Positions 1 through 13,400 of a DNA stretch of 64,000 bases are shown piece after piece (the first letter of the stretch is position 1; the number at the start of each line of letters is the position of its first letter). A model generated the notes under the pieces. It saw only the letters and a program-made list of their open reading frames with translations. It was not told the DNA's origin and did no database searches. The DNA comes from Latrodectus hesperus (Eukaryota > Arthropoda > Arachnida > Araneae > Theridiidae), in NCBI GenBank assembly GCA_037975125.1, contig CM075862.1, positions 78,405,843 through 78,469,842 on the forward strand, in the 5' to 3' direction. Position numbers and translations under genes: made by a program.

Positions 1-124
1 TAAAATGAGTAAGCTGTCACCTAAATTGTATGTATGAGTGCACCGGCATGATTCCATGCATCTAATCCAGAATTGGGCTATACCTGAAAGGTACTGAGTG
101 TGAGTATTCCTTATTTACAAGCAG

Positions 125-325
125 GGATCAAGCAGAACATCCCCTAGTGATGTATCTGCCAACCCAGAGATATCATTTCACTTGGAGAACATTGCGACCA
201 AGAACTACCTAACGTGCCCTGTCACCTCTAGTGAATATGATGGATCTTCGGTTATGTTGAGATTCGAACTCAAAATCTTCCGATAGTGAGAACGACGTCC
301 AAACTAATCAGGTCATTGCAGGTGT
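125..325 (-). repeat. SINE family A (tRNA-derived), reverse copy
   Basis: The reverse complement matches the plus-strand copies at 9436, 10238 and 14500. Shared parts are the tRNA-like head with a GAGTTCGAATC-type B box, then the body around GTGGTCGCAATGTCC and the AAGTGAAATGATA block. The copy is diverged. Confidence 0.7.
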
Positions 326-330
326 GTTTT

Positions 331-960
331 TATCCTACTTCCACACTACATCAGCAAACGGAGGTTATTTCCTAAAAACTTTTATTCAAGGCTCTTTGCA
401 TATATTCTTTCACCACGAAAATCCATGTTAAGTCGATTTTTCAATCCATTACTCAATAAACACGGAAACAATTGATTTTCAAAATACATCGGCCCTCACA
501 ATAGGACATTAGACTCTAAGAAAGTCTTATACGCCCAGCGGATCTTAACATTGTCACAAGTATCGAAACATCCCCAGGCACGATAACTTTTCTCTCTCTC
601 TATTCTATCTCTATTAAATATTTTTCTGTCTTTAAGATACCTTGATACCAGTGTTTGATCCTTTGTCGATTTACAAGTAGATTACTTTTTATCAGATTTT
701 TTTCACTTCTTTCCTTTCACAGTGCTGCTTATAAAAATGCGTGTCATTTTAAGAAAATACTAAATGCATTTAATTGCTCTATTCAAAAGTTTTGATGTTG
801 AAAGATATAGTTTTTCCAACCATTTCTTTACACTTATCTTCAGGAATATGTTGGATGGACAAAATCTAGTTCAGAATATGTTTCTTGGCGACAATAATAT
901 GAGCGGGCTCATATGTCATGTTTTGTTGTTGTTACTTATCTCCTGGGTTCAGCACAGTTA
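331..960. other. No gene seen
   Basis: AT-rich DNA without splice-consistent coding sequence. The 65-codon frame at 764 has no recognisable content. Confidence 0.5.
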
Positions 961-995
961 AATCGGGCTTATGAATTTGTTCACTTTCAAAAACT

Positions 996-1052
996 AGACT
1001 AGATCTATATAGAAACCCAAAACATGATCGGGTTTCTATATAGATCTAGTCT
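996..1052. repeat. Perfect 23-bp inverted repeat with 11-bp loop
   Basis: Positions 996-1018 and 1030-1052 are exact reverse complements. The right arm abuts the truncated 3' end of a LINE fragment that starts at 1053. Confidence 0.9.
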
Positions 1053-1180
1053 GGAAAGCCCCAGACAATCCAAAATATGATCAGGAGTCGCCTGTTCTCA
1101 GCGACACGTCACGCATATAGGAAAGGTCTTTTTCCCATTACTGTAATTCTGAAATCGTAAATGTCCACTTTTTAATCTTG
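1053..1180 (-). mobile_element. LINE 3'-end fragment (C-terminal zinc-knuckle region)
   Basis: On the minus strand it encodes EQATPDHILDCLGLS, the C-terminal motif also seen in the LINE at 43863-45030 (there QASSQYILDCLGLS). It is short and interrupted by a stop. Confidence 0.55.
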
Positions 1181-1330
1181 TAATGGCTGTCTGATCCCTT
1201 CTGCTACACTGGAGGGACAAAAACCTTTAAGTCTCATTTCCTGATACCAGTGGTGTGCACTGGAGAGATGTTCTAGGAGGCGCTGTCAGATCTTGTAGCT
1301 CTCGAAAAAGTTCAGAGTAGGTTAAGGAAT

Positions 1331-2973
1331 TAAGGTCGTTTAAATGTTCCAAAGAACCTTGTCATATTCTGCAGTAACAGAATGAAATAAGACTGTAGTT
1401 CTTCGATTTAAAAATTTATTAATTGTTGATGTTTCATATTGCTTTATTTGGAAATAAAACCACATAAATTCACCATATCACAAGCGAGAAAGAAATACAA
1501 TAAAACAATTTTAAAAGAAGAATGAACAATTCAAATATAATAGAAAACAATTTAAAAAGAACAAGCCAATAATTGGTGGTAGCTTAAAAGAGTTCTTGGT
1601 TTCCAATAAAGCTTAAGTGTCGTCCTTATTTCTCTGGCACACTCTATTTAAACTTTTGCACATTAGAAGGTGGTAACAATTAAAAGTGCGTGTGTTACAA
1701 ATTGGACACACACTTTGAAAGATAATATTTTCACGTTGTTTATATATTCTGATCAATATTATATATTCTGATATATTTTTTCAAAAAAAAAAACTATTAT
1801 TAAAAAGCAGAAAAAAATTTATTTATCTAACATCCTATTTCAAATTAACGTTTTATTAAAATGATAAAACCTATAACTGTCCTTTGAAAAAACTAGAAAA
1901 ACTATTTTTAATTAAGAAATTTAAAAAAATTATCATTTCTGTTTTATATTATTGAAAAGATTATATTTACTGATTCCAATAATTATTAGAGTAACTAATA
2001 ACTCTGTAAATCAATTATTCTTCCTTAAACTGCAGAGATTGTAACAAATGAAATTTAGGAAATTACATATAAAAATATACATATTTATAAACATACATAA
2101 TTTTAAAAGTAAATACTACATGCAAAGTAATATTCATCAAAGCTGTTTCATAAATTTATATATCGTCTGCTTTCTATGTATTGTCTTCTGGTGGAATTTT
2201 TTCATTCTAAAGTTTTATTTCTAGAAGTATTGTTTTGGCAACGCAAAGTTCTTTCCATATGTTTTGTTCGAATTTTCAACAGTCTATCATTGGATTCGAT
2301 AGCGATGTTGGAATTTTGCTCGTCCAGGTTCTTTTTTGAAAACCGATTTTGGCGATGTCTTTGCCACTGTCATTTCTGTTTCCTTTAATTTTTCTTGTTT
2401 TTATTCCTTTTTTCTTTCACAGAAATCTCGGAACGATTTTTTTCTGAAACTTGTGTCTAAAATAAAATATGAATGTTAATGTAAATACATACTCATTATA
2501 AAGCTGAAAAATTATGTATCTGATAAATGTTGTTGAAAGAAGCTAAAATAAAGAAAGGAATTTTCTTACATTGTGTCTTCATTTGAGTATGGGTGAGTGA
2601 ATATTATTTTTCTTTTCACAGGATTTGATGGATCACGAAGCGATCTACTATTACTGCCTGTGCCATTGTACGATCACGACTTGCCTTTTGTTCTAGAAAA
2701 CATTTTTCTAAAAAATATGTTACTTGCTAATTAATGGAATATTTTTCGATTAAGCGTTTTAGGATTTCGTTCTTTATATTTTACATTCATAAAAATATTA
2801 TACTTCAACATTAACTGAGATTTAAGCCTTGCGCTATTTTTTCAAAAGTAAACTAGAACATTTTAGTTTCCCCATGTAACAACAACATATGTATGCTAGT
2901 TTTCTATCATTAATTTATCTCATTTCTGATTTGTTTTATTCATTTAAGTACCATGCTTTATAAAAAAGAATGG
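1331..2973. other. AT-rich stretch, no gene seen
   Basis: Long A/T runs. The frame at 2176 is rich in Phe and Cys as expected from TTT/TGT-rich DNA. Confidence 0.5.
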
Positions 2974-3214
2974 TCACATGTGTCGTATAATCCATGATTC
3001 TAAATTCTGAATTTTTTTGGCGATGAAGAAATGTGCCAAGAAGACGTATCGTGACGTAAATACTAGGGTTACCAAAATAGAATCTTCTGCATAATTCTTA
3101 TAGGTCCCATATGTATGACGTAATAAAAACGAGGTTGGCAGATACATAAGGAAATCCGCCAAAAAAATTGTCAATCTCAGAATTTGGCATTCTGGATTAT
3201 ACGGCACCTGTGCC
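2974..3214. mobile_element. MITE with about 38-bp terminal inverted repeats, copy 1
   Basis: The left end CACATGTGTCGTATAATCC and the reverse complement of the right end GGATTATACGGCACCTGTG form imperfect TIRs. The body contains several TGACGTAA-like motifs. A second copy lies at 47728-47987 in the opposite orientation. Short open frames inside are not coding. Confidence 0.7.
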
Positions 3215-6200
3215 AAAAAATGTTTTGGTTTAAAATCAGAAAAATGGTCACTTTTAACAAATTTAGACTGCAAACAATGAAAAGCTGAATAATGTTTCTC
3301 GCTTTAAAACAATCAAAAATTAATAAGAAAAATCCAATTAAGTTCAAATCGAGAAATATTTGATTATATTTATACATAGTTATTTCAAACAGAAATTACT
3401 AAAGAAATGAACAATCGTTCCAATACAAAGAGGGGAAAAAATTGTTTACTGATAACTGAAGATGAAGAGGTGAATTCGATATTCTTCCGCTTTGATTCTA
3501 TGTTGTTTCTTTATTCTTTCTTATATTTTTTTCTTACCACGCTCACAGTTTTGAAGCCCGAAAAAATAAATAAAAGCATCTAATGATGTTCGCCACGCCA
3601 ACCTCAGGTTAAGTTGAGGTAGTTGCCGAACTGGAACATCAACGGGAGGTGGCACTCACAAACGAACCGTTAACCCATGGGAGACAGAGCATGACTATTT
3701 GTGATAAAAATCTAAAATCTGAACTATATTTTTAGCAAAAAAACGTATCGTATTCAATTTGTTGTATTTTTTTCATAAGCATGTTATTTTTATAAGGTGT
3801 TACTAAATATAGTTAGCATAATCACGCTTAACACCTAGAATGAACTTATTAAGAGAAACGCAAGTTATTCATATATACAATTTTTTATTGAATTTGATCA
3901 TACCAGTTGCAATTTTATACGTGATTATGATTCAAATAATGAAAACAATACGAACATTTTTTCCTAAACTCAGAGTTTATAGAAATATTATTTAAATATT
4001 TGTGTATATATAAACAAATCATTTATTTTTCTATTTAATATTAATAAGAAAAGAAGTGTTTCTTAGATATAAAATTAAAGAAAATAGCGATTTTTTTACA
4101 GAAAAACTAAAAGTAATTTTTATTTGTAATTTCTTAGCAAAAAATATAAAATATCACATATATATATAGATATCTTTAATAATTACACATTTTTTGATAT
4201 TTTTTAATAAAAAATATTTGTAATTTTTAATTATTTTGTTACTTTATAGAAGATAATAAAATAATTGAAAATACTTGTCTATATTCATTTGCAACTATTA
4301 CTTATTTCAATTTGATGGACAAAAAACCATGTAAAATAAAAAGTTATACGGCTTTTTTACAGTTATAATTTAATTTTGAAAGTTATATACAGTAATTTTG
4401 AAAGTTATTTTGTAAGAAAATATTTGTTTTGATTTCTATGTATACCATTTGCTTGAATAGTAGTTCAACACTGTTTCTTCACTAGCATTTTTTTGACAGA
4501 TGTTCTATTTTGATGACTAAATTAACAGAAAATTATATGATCAGTTTCTGTTGTTGAAGAATATATATACATAAACGTAGTAAAATATCATATATTTGTG
4601 AGCAAAAAAAGCTTGTGTATTATAACTAAAGCTATCGAAAATAAATTTTATTTTTTTCAAAATATGAAAATTTTCTCTGCATTAGAGAATTTAAAATATA
4701 ATGAAATAAAGAACAGAAACAAAAATTAAAATACTCTATATTACTTAAAATATGCATGATGAATTCTTTTAAATTATACGTTAAATTGTTATTCAATACT
4801 TAAAAATAAAAATGTATATAATAACATATCATTCTGCACAAAATATTCGAATCTTTTGTGTACGAAATCCTTATTCGAATAAACCGCCATTTCCGGTCTC
4901 GAAAGCAAGCGGCCTTTTCACGCGGTGGTAGAACAAGGCTAATAACATCTATAAATTTTGACTTTTATAACTGACATTTATTTTGAAATTCGAAATAATA
5001 CTGTTACTGACCGTGACTATCTTAATCCTCTGAATGGAAACAGAAAGGGTGAATCATTCTGCCTCACGAACAAATTCGTTTTACATCCTTTCAGTTTCTT
5101 CTCATGACTTCCTATCGCGGGAATAATTCCGAATTTATTTTTAGCTGACCTCAGTAATCGGCAACAGATCTGTCTACTTTTACAGTTACTCTGTCCAGTT
5201 CTACTCTGAAGTATATTTATTATTATATTTTGAATCTAAAATAATTTTAAAAATAGACATAATTTCCAGATTGATGAGTCTATTGTTTGTCTAAAATGTA
5301 TACTGTTCTATTTGAATAATAGAAGATGTCTTCTTAAAGAATTTTTCGGCATAAACGTATGACCTGTATATATATATGTGTGTGTGGGTGTGGGTGTGCC
5401 ATGGACACAATAATACTATGAATCTTGGTTTTACTTAAAGAGGGTATTTTAAATATCTAATCATTTCAAATTTAATTATTTTCATTTAAGTTTTCTAAAA
5501 CTTTTTAATTATTTTAACTGAAATTTAATTTATACTTAATTTTTTAATTAAAAATAAAATGTTGTTAATTGAAACAATTGAGATAAAATGTGTTTCGTTA
5601 TAACACTATTATGATAATAATTTCATTAATGTGATAATAATTCGTTATTAATAATACTCTTCAGTCGAAAATTTTTTGAATTTTTCAAAGTTTGAAAACA
5701 TTTTGAGACCTAAAAACATTTTTATTTAATGGTTTCAGCTAGAAACGGATCTTTCGAATATTTATTGAACCGAAAGAGTATTTAGATGTTTATATACATA
5801 ATAATATTAACCAATAAGTAATAAAAGATTTAAATAATAAAAAGAATTTAAATTTTTTAATTTAATTTGCAATTAACAAATAGAGAATATTATCAGGCAC
5901 TCTGACAAACATCCTTCTATTCTAGTACACCCTTTTTTCGTACTATAATACTATACTGAAAACTTTGTCTGAATTTTTTCATAATCAGGCTTTCTATAGA
6001 AAATTCCTAAAATAAATATTAATTTATAAATTATCATTTACCGAAACAAAATTTATTTCATTTAAATTATACATGCAAAACATTTATATCAAAATAGAAA
6101 TGCGCACAAATTCTTAAAAAAAATCTCGAAACTTTTTGATTTTGAAATTAGGTATTCAAATTTTAAGATTGAATGTTTCCCATTTTTTTAAATAAACAGC

Positions 6201-6277
6201 TTTGTAAAAGAAAATTCAGAAGAAAAAAACATAAATGAAAGTCACTGATAATTGTGTTTCAAAGATAAATAACTCAG
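3215..6277. other. AT-rich stretch, no gene seen
   Basis: Contains a short GC-rich patch at 3590-3690 of unknown nature and a TATATATATGTGTGTG run near 5370. Nothing codes convincingly. Confidence 0.5.
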
Positions 6278-6654
6278 GGCTCACGGGGACTCAGTTGTAG
6301 AGTCAAGCTCTTCGGAATAGAAAGACTCGGGTGCGATTTCAGCAGCTGCTGAACAACAGAAGATGAATGTTTAGTTTTGCTTTTGAATGCACAGATTAAG
6401 TGCTTGAAAATTTTCCTGGTTTTCTTCCTTCGCGAGAATACGTCCCATAATCTATGAAATTAATAATATGCTGTGGATGTCAAAAACAAAACAACCTGTA
6501 CCATCCAATAAACAGTGTCAAAAAATATAGGTCGTAAAAACACTAACCACTGGGCTACCAGTGGCCTGGGATACTTCTAGAGGCCTGAATAAACTTCAAA
6601 CTGTAAATCCTAATCGAATAGCCCTTATATACAAGAAATGACCACAGAAAGACA
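6278..6654 (+). repeat. SINE family D/E-like repeat
   Basis: The head (GGGGACTCAGTTGTAGAGTC, then a GGGTGCGATTTC B-box-like stretch) is weakly tRNA-like. The middle (TTTTCCTGGTTTTCTTCCTT) matches 19743-19940. The 3' end (CGAATAGCCCTTATATACAA, then GAAATGACC) matches the 3' end of the TSD-bounded SINE at 44637-44813. Confidence 0.6.
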
Positions 6655-7461
6655 AACATTGATGTGGTCTCAAAGGAAAAATAATAATAAAAGAAACTTG
6701 CTTTATAGAAACATACATTTCCCATTTATAAAATATTTAATGTGCCCATTTCTGCCGAAATGCGCTATAAAAAAAGAGCTATTTGTCATGAAGAGATATT
6801 TCCATTGTTTCCAATATCTTATATAGACAAGATATTAAATCAAGTTACCACTTATATGACAATAACTGTAGCACGTAACTTCACTCTACTGTCAAAAATA
6901 GTAAATTTTAACTTGTAATGGAAAGTTATGAAGTATTTAGGAAACACGTTACGCTCATTTTCCCCTGACGTCAACTTTTTTATTTGGCAGTTTTTGGGTA
7001 AAAAGAGCTTGCTTCACATATTTGATCTGTGGAAGTTGATTGGTTAAGAAACTAATATCATTTGACCCAATCAATGACCGCCCTGCTTTGAAGATCCATG
7101 TACGTCAAATATTTTCAGAGGTTCTTATCCTTCCATTTTTAGACGTAATATGAAGGAAAATAAAATAACCTTTGAATGTCAACTTCACCACGAAAATGTG
7201 ATTCAAAATTACGAGAAATTTAATACTTCTGGTATATAGCAAATTGTTTAATAGTGACTGTCTGTTGTCTTACTTCAGTGACTTGTTATTTTGACATGGT
7301 ATAAATAAAAGCTTAACAGCCGAAATTTTGGTAAGGTTTATCATAAGTTTTTCGTTCTGGAAGGAATTTTCACAAATAGTGGGAAATCAGAAAATTCAAA
7401 AATACCCATCTCGACTGATGAACATGTTACAAGTATATGCACAGCGTTACACCTATCCAGG

Positions 7462-7640
7462 TTCGCTGTGACCTAGTGGTTGTGTTGCGCCTTTCAGAAT
7501 AAAAAGTTTGGAGTTCGATCTCAATGTTAAATGAATATTGTACTAATGCATTTTCATCTTTTGGGGTGAATGTTTGCGAATTTTCCAGCTTTTCCTATAG
7601 CTATTCTTGAACACAATCCATTATCTATAAAAAAGCTCTA
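7462..7640 (+). repeat. Degenerate tRNA-like SINE
   Basis: A tRNA-like head (GACCTAGTGGTTGTGTTGCG, then GGAGTTCGATCTC) is followed by a body similar in order to the repeats at 6278 and 19743. The copy is diverged and the boundaries are approximate. Confidence 0.4.
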
Positions 7641-7689
7641 CTGAAATTCTAAACCAAAGCTTTTTTTTTTTTGCCTAAGACATTTATTG

Positions 7690-8200
7690 AAAACTAACTT
7701 TTTATCACGAAAAACAAAGTTACTCATCTATAAGACGCTTTTCCGTCCTGTTTTGAGCTATGCTACCAAGACCTGAACTTTGCCAGCAGAAGAGAGGCTG
7801 TTGGACCTGTCTGAGCGCAGGGTCTTAAGAAATATCTTCGGAGGTACAAAAGAAAACGGTGTCTGGCACAGAAAATACACAGAAATCTACCGATTATACA
7901 AGGAGCCGGACGTTGTACATCACATTAAAACAGGCCGTCTTAATTGGATTGGGGATGTTATCAGAGGGAAAGACAATAAAACCCTTAAGGAATTTTTCTT
8001 AGCAAAACTCATCAGCACGAGAAGAAGAGGAAGGCCTAAGCTGAGATGGGTGGATGCAGTCGAGGAAGACAGTGGGGTCCTTGGGACAAGAAATTGGAGG
8101 AGTTTGGCTGTCAGCACAGGTGGTTAGAAGAAACTTGCTCAGAAGGCTATGGTCCATCCTGGGCTGGCACGCCATGAATGATGATGATGAAATTCTAAAC
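7690..8200 (+). mobile_element. RTE-type LINE, 3' end of the reverse transcriptase ORF, decayed
   Basis: The frame reads LLIYKTLFRPVLSYATKT, a stop in place of Trp, then LPAEERLLDLSERRVLRNIF, GVWHRKYTEIYRLYKEPDVV, GRLNWIGDVIRGKD and RRRGRPKLRWVDAVEED. This is the end of the RT ORF typical of RTE-clade LINEs. The open frame runs from 7780 to 8127, after which a shift continues it to about 8190. The element closes with GATGATGATGA, the short tandem tail usual for RTE elements. It is 5' truncated. Confidence 0.85.
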
Positions 8201-8230
8201 TCAATGCAAGGGTTATTCAAATATTTAGTT

Positions 8231-9435
8231 TTAGTCTTCAGTTGCTTGAGCCTGTAGTCGCCTTGAGCACTGCCCATCCATTCCCTGTAATTCAATTGAC
8301 AGGCATCGAGCCTAAGATTTACATACTGAATATCACAATTCTACTGCTAGATGACAGTGAGAACTGATTTGTTAGTTTGATAACATTGTTGTAATACAGT
8401 TGCTTTCCATTTAGTTATGTCAGAAACCCTAAGTAACTAAACCGTTAATCTTCGCTTTTATAGCTAGAGTTTTAATTCAATCTACGATTTTTGAATCAAT
8501 AAAGAAAAGTAAATTTTACTGCTTAATTAAGGTTTAACGTTTTGGGGGGTTATCAAAATTTTGAAGAGTGAAGTGTTAACTCAATTACGAAAGAGTTAAA
8601 TTTAGATTCTTCATTGATTGAATAAGCAATATGCAAATTGAAATAGTCCATTAACGACCCATATCTAGTATTACTATTCTCCTTTATTCGATGTGGGAAA
8701 CTAGGTGGAAATGTCTAACTTTAGGTATCAATCACACCTTTTGATTAATATTTAAAATTATGATCAATTGTTTCTGAGCTCTTTTTAGAAATTTTAAGAT
8801 ATTATAGATGACGTTTAAATATGTAGCTCAAATACTATATAAATTATTAAATATAGCTTTAAAACTCATGTCATTGTGAGTAAAATGAATTCAATAGAAC
8901 TATGATAGTTTAAGTTACATTACAAAATTCAAAATTATTCCAAGATTTATAGATTTAATAATTAAATTATGAAAAGGAAAATGTAATTTTTTCCCAAATT
9001 AAGCAAATTTGAGATCAAAATATAATTTAATAATAAAACTTATTATTAATTTTTTATTTATCGCTGTCATTTTATTGTTGTTAGGGAGTATTTTAACTTT
9101 AGAAAAATATATATTCAAACAAGAAATTCTTAGTAATGAAATGTAACATCAGCATTTTATTTCTTAAATTGATTTTTGAAATGTCTATGCTTGCTATTAA
9201 ATTAAAATTGACATTTTTTTTTATTTGAACATGTGTTATGTATCCAGATTTTAATAAACTCAATTCAGATTAGGTTATTGAGACACATTTCTGGAAGCCT
9301 GTTTCTGACAACCCATCCCGTTTAACATAGCCCACTGCTTTTTAACTAACCATAGTGGTTAAACTATGGGATCAACGTCTGAGCTAAGGTTCTCTAGTTT
9401 GAGCTATAAAGTTTTCCACACAACATCAATATCTG
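8231..9435. other. AT-rich stretch, no gene seen
   Basis: Nothing recognised between the RTE fragment and SINE A. Confidence 0.5.
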
Positions 9436-9714
9436 CGGTAGTCTGGTTGGTTAGGGTGTCGTTCTCATTATCGGAAGGTAGTGAGTTCGTATCCCGGACG
9501 TCGTGTTCGCTAAAGGTGGCTAGGGCACGTTAAATCTGGGGGTGGTCGCAATGTCCTGCAAGTGAAATGATACCTCTGGGGTATGGCAGGGCATGTATTG
9601 GGGGTCTTCTACTTAGTTCTTGCTTCAAAATCACGAAGACTCCCCCAACTGCTTCTATCTAACTGGTAGAGCTCAACTCAGGGATGCATGCTGGCGCAAC
9701 AACAACAAGACAAC
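9436..9714 (+). repeat. SINE family A, full-length copy
   Basis: The head has tRNA-like A and B boxes (GGTTGGTTAGGGTGTCG and GAGTTCGTATCCCGG). The body carries GGTGGTCGCAATGTCC and AAGTGAAATGATACC, and the 3' end is a (CAA)n tail. Copies at 10238 and 14500 and a reverse copy at 125 align along the same order. Confidence 0.8.
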
Positions 9715-10237
9715 ACCAATGAAGAAATATTTAATCGTACGAAGGTATAACGTTCATAAGCCTTCTTAGAAAAGCTGTGTTCGGTGGGGTCAGGTGTTAA
9801 ACTTACTACCTTTCAAACACAAAACTCAAGTAAGGTCCACACAGAAAATAATTCCTTATTGGAGCTTATATGCTCTTTTTGGAAAATACAGTAATTATTG
9901 CAATCAATTATTGGCTATAATTCACAGAGACACTAGAGTTTGAGAGAGCCTCTAACTTGATTAAGTTACAGGAATTTAAATAAGGTAAGTTTTTCTCCAA
10001 CAAAAAATTCCTCGTCATCTTGAGTCACAGTGAGTTTGATTTGGTCTACGTTTGAGCTGGTAACACTTTTCTGCATCACAGCTAACTAGCAAATAGACTC
10101 AAAGTATATTTGATTAGCAAAAAAAAAAAATATGAAAACAATTTTTGCTTGAATAAATAAAAAATCGAACTAGATATAACTCTCTACCAAATCTGTAGTT
10201 CTCAAACCTTGAATGGTTCAGTTATAAGTGTAGAGCA

Positions 10238-10410
10238 GTGGTGGCCTTGGTTGGTTAGGAAGTCGTGCTCATTATCAGAAGATAGTAAGTTCGAACCCCG
10301 GCCGAACGAACATCCATCGTGTTCGCCAATGGCGGCTGGGGCACGTTAAAACTGGGCGTGGTCGCAATGTCTTCCAAGTGAAATGATACCTCTAGAGGTG
10401 GCAGGCAGAA
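10238..10410 (+). repeat. SINE family A, 3'-truncated copy
   Basis: It matches the 9436 copy from the tRNA-like head (GGTTGGTTAGGAAGTCGTGC, then GTTCGAACCCCGG) through AAGTGAAATGATACC. It lacks the downstream half and the (CAA)n tail. It keeps a GACGAACATCC-like stretch that the 9436 copy has lost. Confidence 0.75.
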
Positions 10411-13400
10411 CTAGAGAAAACGCAGTCAGGTCTTAAATATAGCAGTTATTGTCATCCATCTCTGATGAATAAATCTGATGAATTGAGTTGTTATCTCTTG
10501 CAATTTGAAATGTTAAATAAATTGGTATTTCAATTATCAAACAAATTGATATTTTAAATTGACGATTAAAATTGATTCGTTAAGATTGGAGATAATTCAA
10601 ATTAAAATTTATTAACTAACCAATGTTTAGTTTTCCAATCAAGATCTAATACATTCATAATAAGTTAATTTTAATCCAATTACTTAAAAAAAATCACTAG
10701 TAATAAATTAAGGCCATAATGCTTTGGATGAAAATTTTGCTTAAATTGAAGACTTAGGTGATAGAAAAACTGAAGATTGAAAAATATCCAAACTGTAGAG
10801 AGTAGGAACAAAATTTTATTTTTCAAAAAATTTTTACCCGATGTTAATAAATGTTTTCAGCTTCCAGAAATTGTCAAAGATTTTTGCAAATTAAATCACG
10901 AGACAGCCTAAAGCAGTCTATTTCCAGAGATTCAGGTCAAAGACCCAAACTCATTTGAATCACCCTTCAATAGTTTTATCACGACTCAATATAGTAGCTT
11001 ATTTCTATAACGTGAACATTACATTAATGTAAGACAATATAGATCGATCTTGAAATGACTGGAGAAACTAGTGAATCAATCTGTCTTCGAAAAAAGTGGG
11101 TTAATCCTAGTTTCAAACTACTGTCATTTTACATTAGTTAATTTATTCTGCTACATATTTTTTTATAATCTATTTCGATTTTTCCTCGATGTGATCCCTA
11201 CATAAAGTAAAATATTATGTATTGTAAGTACTACTAAAATAAATTTTGATTCAATTACTTGACTGTATATTATTGAAAACGAGTACGTGTTCAAAGTGTG
11301 TAAACTAATTGCAGAAAATGAAAGACTAAATTGTGCCATGTTAGTTTTAATGATGAAAATATGCATTGGAACAAATTCATTCTAAATATATTCATTTCTA
11401 TAAAATATACCGCAATCGAAAGAAATTGTTCTTAATTGTCGATGAGATTAGCTCTGATGATATTATTTAATAAAAATAATCCTTTTGGGGTCAATTTTTT
11501 ATCTTCTTAAGAAAGAAATTTAATTCATGTTATTAAAAGAATCTATAGTTTTAATTTTTTTCCGTTTATATTATATAAAACAAGTCTATATGTATATTAT
11601 TTAAAAGTACTACTAAGAATGCTTATATGAAGAAAATATATTTATTAATTTATTGTAGGGGAAGAAAGAATAGAGTTTATTAAGGAATTTGTTCAGTTCA
11701 TCTATGAAATTTAAAAGAAAAAACCCATCATCTGCGAAACTTAATACGTAATATAAACAAAATAAAGCCTAATTGGATAATTTGAATTAATATTTTTTTG
11801 AAATTTCTTATTTGATTAAAAAATATATTTAATAGTTCTAATAAATAGAAATATTTTAAAGAAATATGTACATATTACATTCTATCAATTATTTAAAAAC
11901 AAGCTTAATCATTAAAACTTATTTTCCCAGAGTTTCATATAAAAAAATATTATCTTATAATTGATATAATAGTGGATATAAACGGGGATTTAGCTTTTAC
12001 ATATTTATTAATTTACATTTTTGTTCTTCAAAATTGATCAAACAAGCATTAAACTGTATCTCTTTTAAAGAAACAATATTATGGCATTCAAATAATGTCA
12101 ATATGACATTATTTGAATTAAAATAATATAACATAACATAAACATGTAATAATAACAGAATTTATTTTAATCCCAAGTTTTATTAAATTTGAATCCAAAT
12201 AGTGTAAAATTTTCACCAATGAAATCTTACTGATTATTAATGAGAAACTAATAGTAATCGCTTAAATTTTAAACCATTTAAATATGGCTGATTGAAATAT
12301 CAAAAATAATAACAATATTTACTTAACATTAAAAATTCCAAATTAAAAATATAATTTAAAAACAACGGCTGCGTTAGACGAGTAAGAAAATGTTTCGGAT
12401 TTGTGCAGTAGGAACAATAATTAACACATGCGGTTTGTTATGCTGAGTGGGCTGTAATGGTTCCGAAGGCCGCAAGATGGCGCTGCGGAAACGGCAAAAC
12501 TAGTTTTAAAAAAGAAAATACTAAGGCAGCCTCTCGATGCTACATATTGAATTAAGAATGTATAAATGGACATAATAATTTAAATTAAGAGAACCATTTA
12601 CATTAACACTTGATGAAATATATAAATAAAAGAGCAAAAATTACTAGTCCAAATAATAAGAACCAAAAGAAGTTATCAAATAATATATGAAAACAAATCG
12701 AATTTTAAGAAAACTTATAAAATTTAAAAAAGGCATGAAATATTTTGGTAAAAATATAACTGAGGTATTTTATCTTTTCTTAGTAATATAGAAATGAAAC
12801 GAAAATGGATTTGAAGTGGTATACAAATAATATATTTAATAATATTTCTCTTCATATTATAAATTTTTATTTGCAATTATTTAGAAGAAAGAAACACTTT
12901 GTATTCACATTCCATTTATATTCATTTCACAATAGCTATTGATTTGATAGACTTTATCAATTTGAATGAAATAAAAATGATTTTTTCCCTCAAAGTAGCT
13001 GATTTGACACTCTCAAAAAAAGCGTGAAATATTTTTTTCTTATTTCGCCGTTCCTTTTAATGAAAAAATATCGCCAAATAGCAACCGGTAAGTGCATTAG
13101 GTTAACTTTGACCTAAAATTCAGTTATTTTCGAAGTCAAAGGCTATTTTGCTATTAGGCTCGACAAACAAGATTCTACGGTCAGGGCATCGTTAACGATC
13201 GAAATGAAAAATCAACCGGAACACGAGTTGGAAAATAGATCGATAATGAATTGAGTCTCACACACGAAACGAGAACTGCAAATCACAATATAGACAACGA
13301 AATACATTTATGTTAATCTCATATGCGTTTACTAATTAAGTAGTTTCGGACTTTTTTTTTTTTTTTTTTTTATCTTGAAGCGCCAACTGTCAGACGAGAT

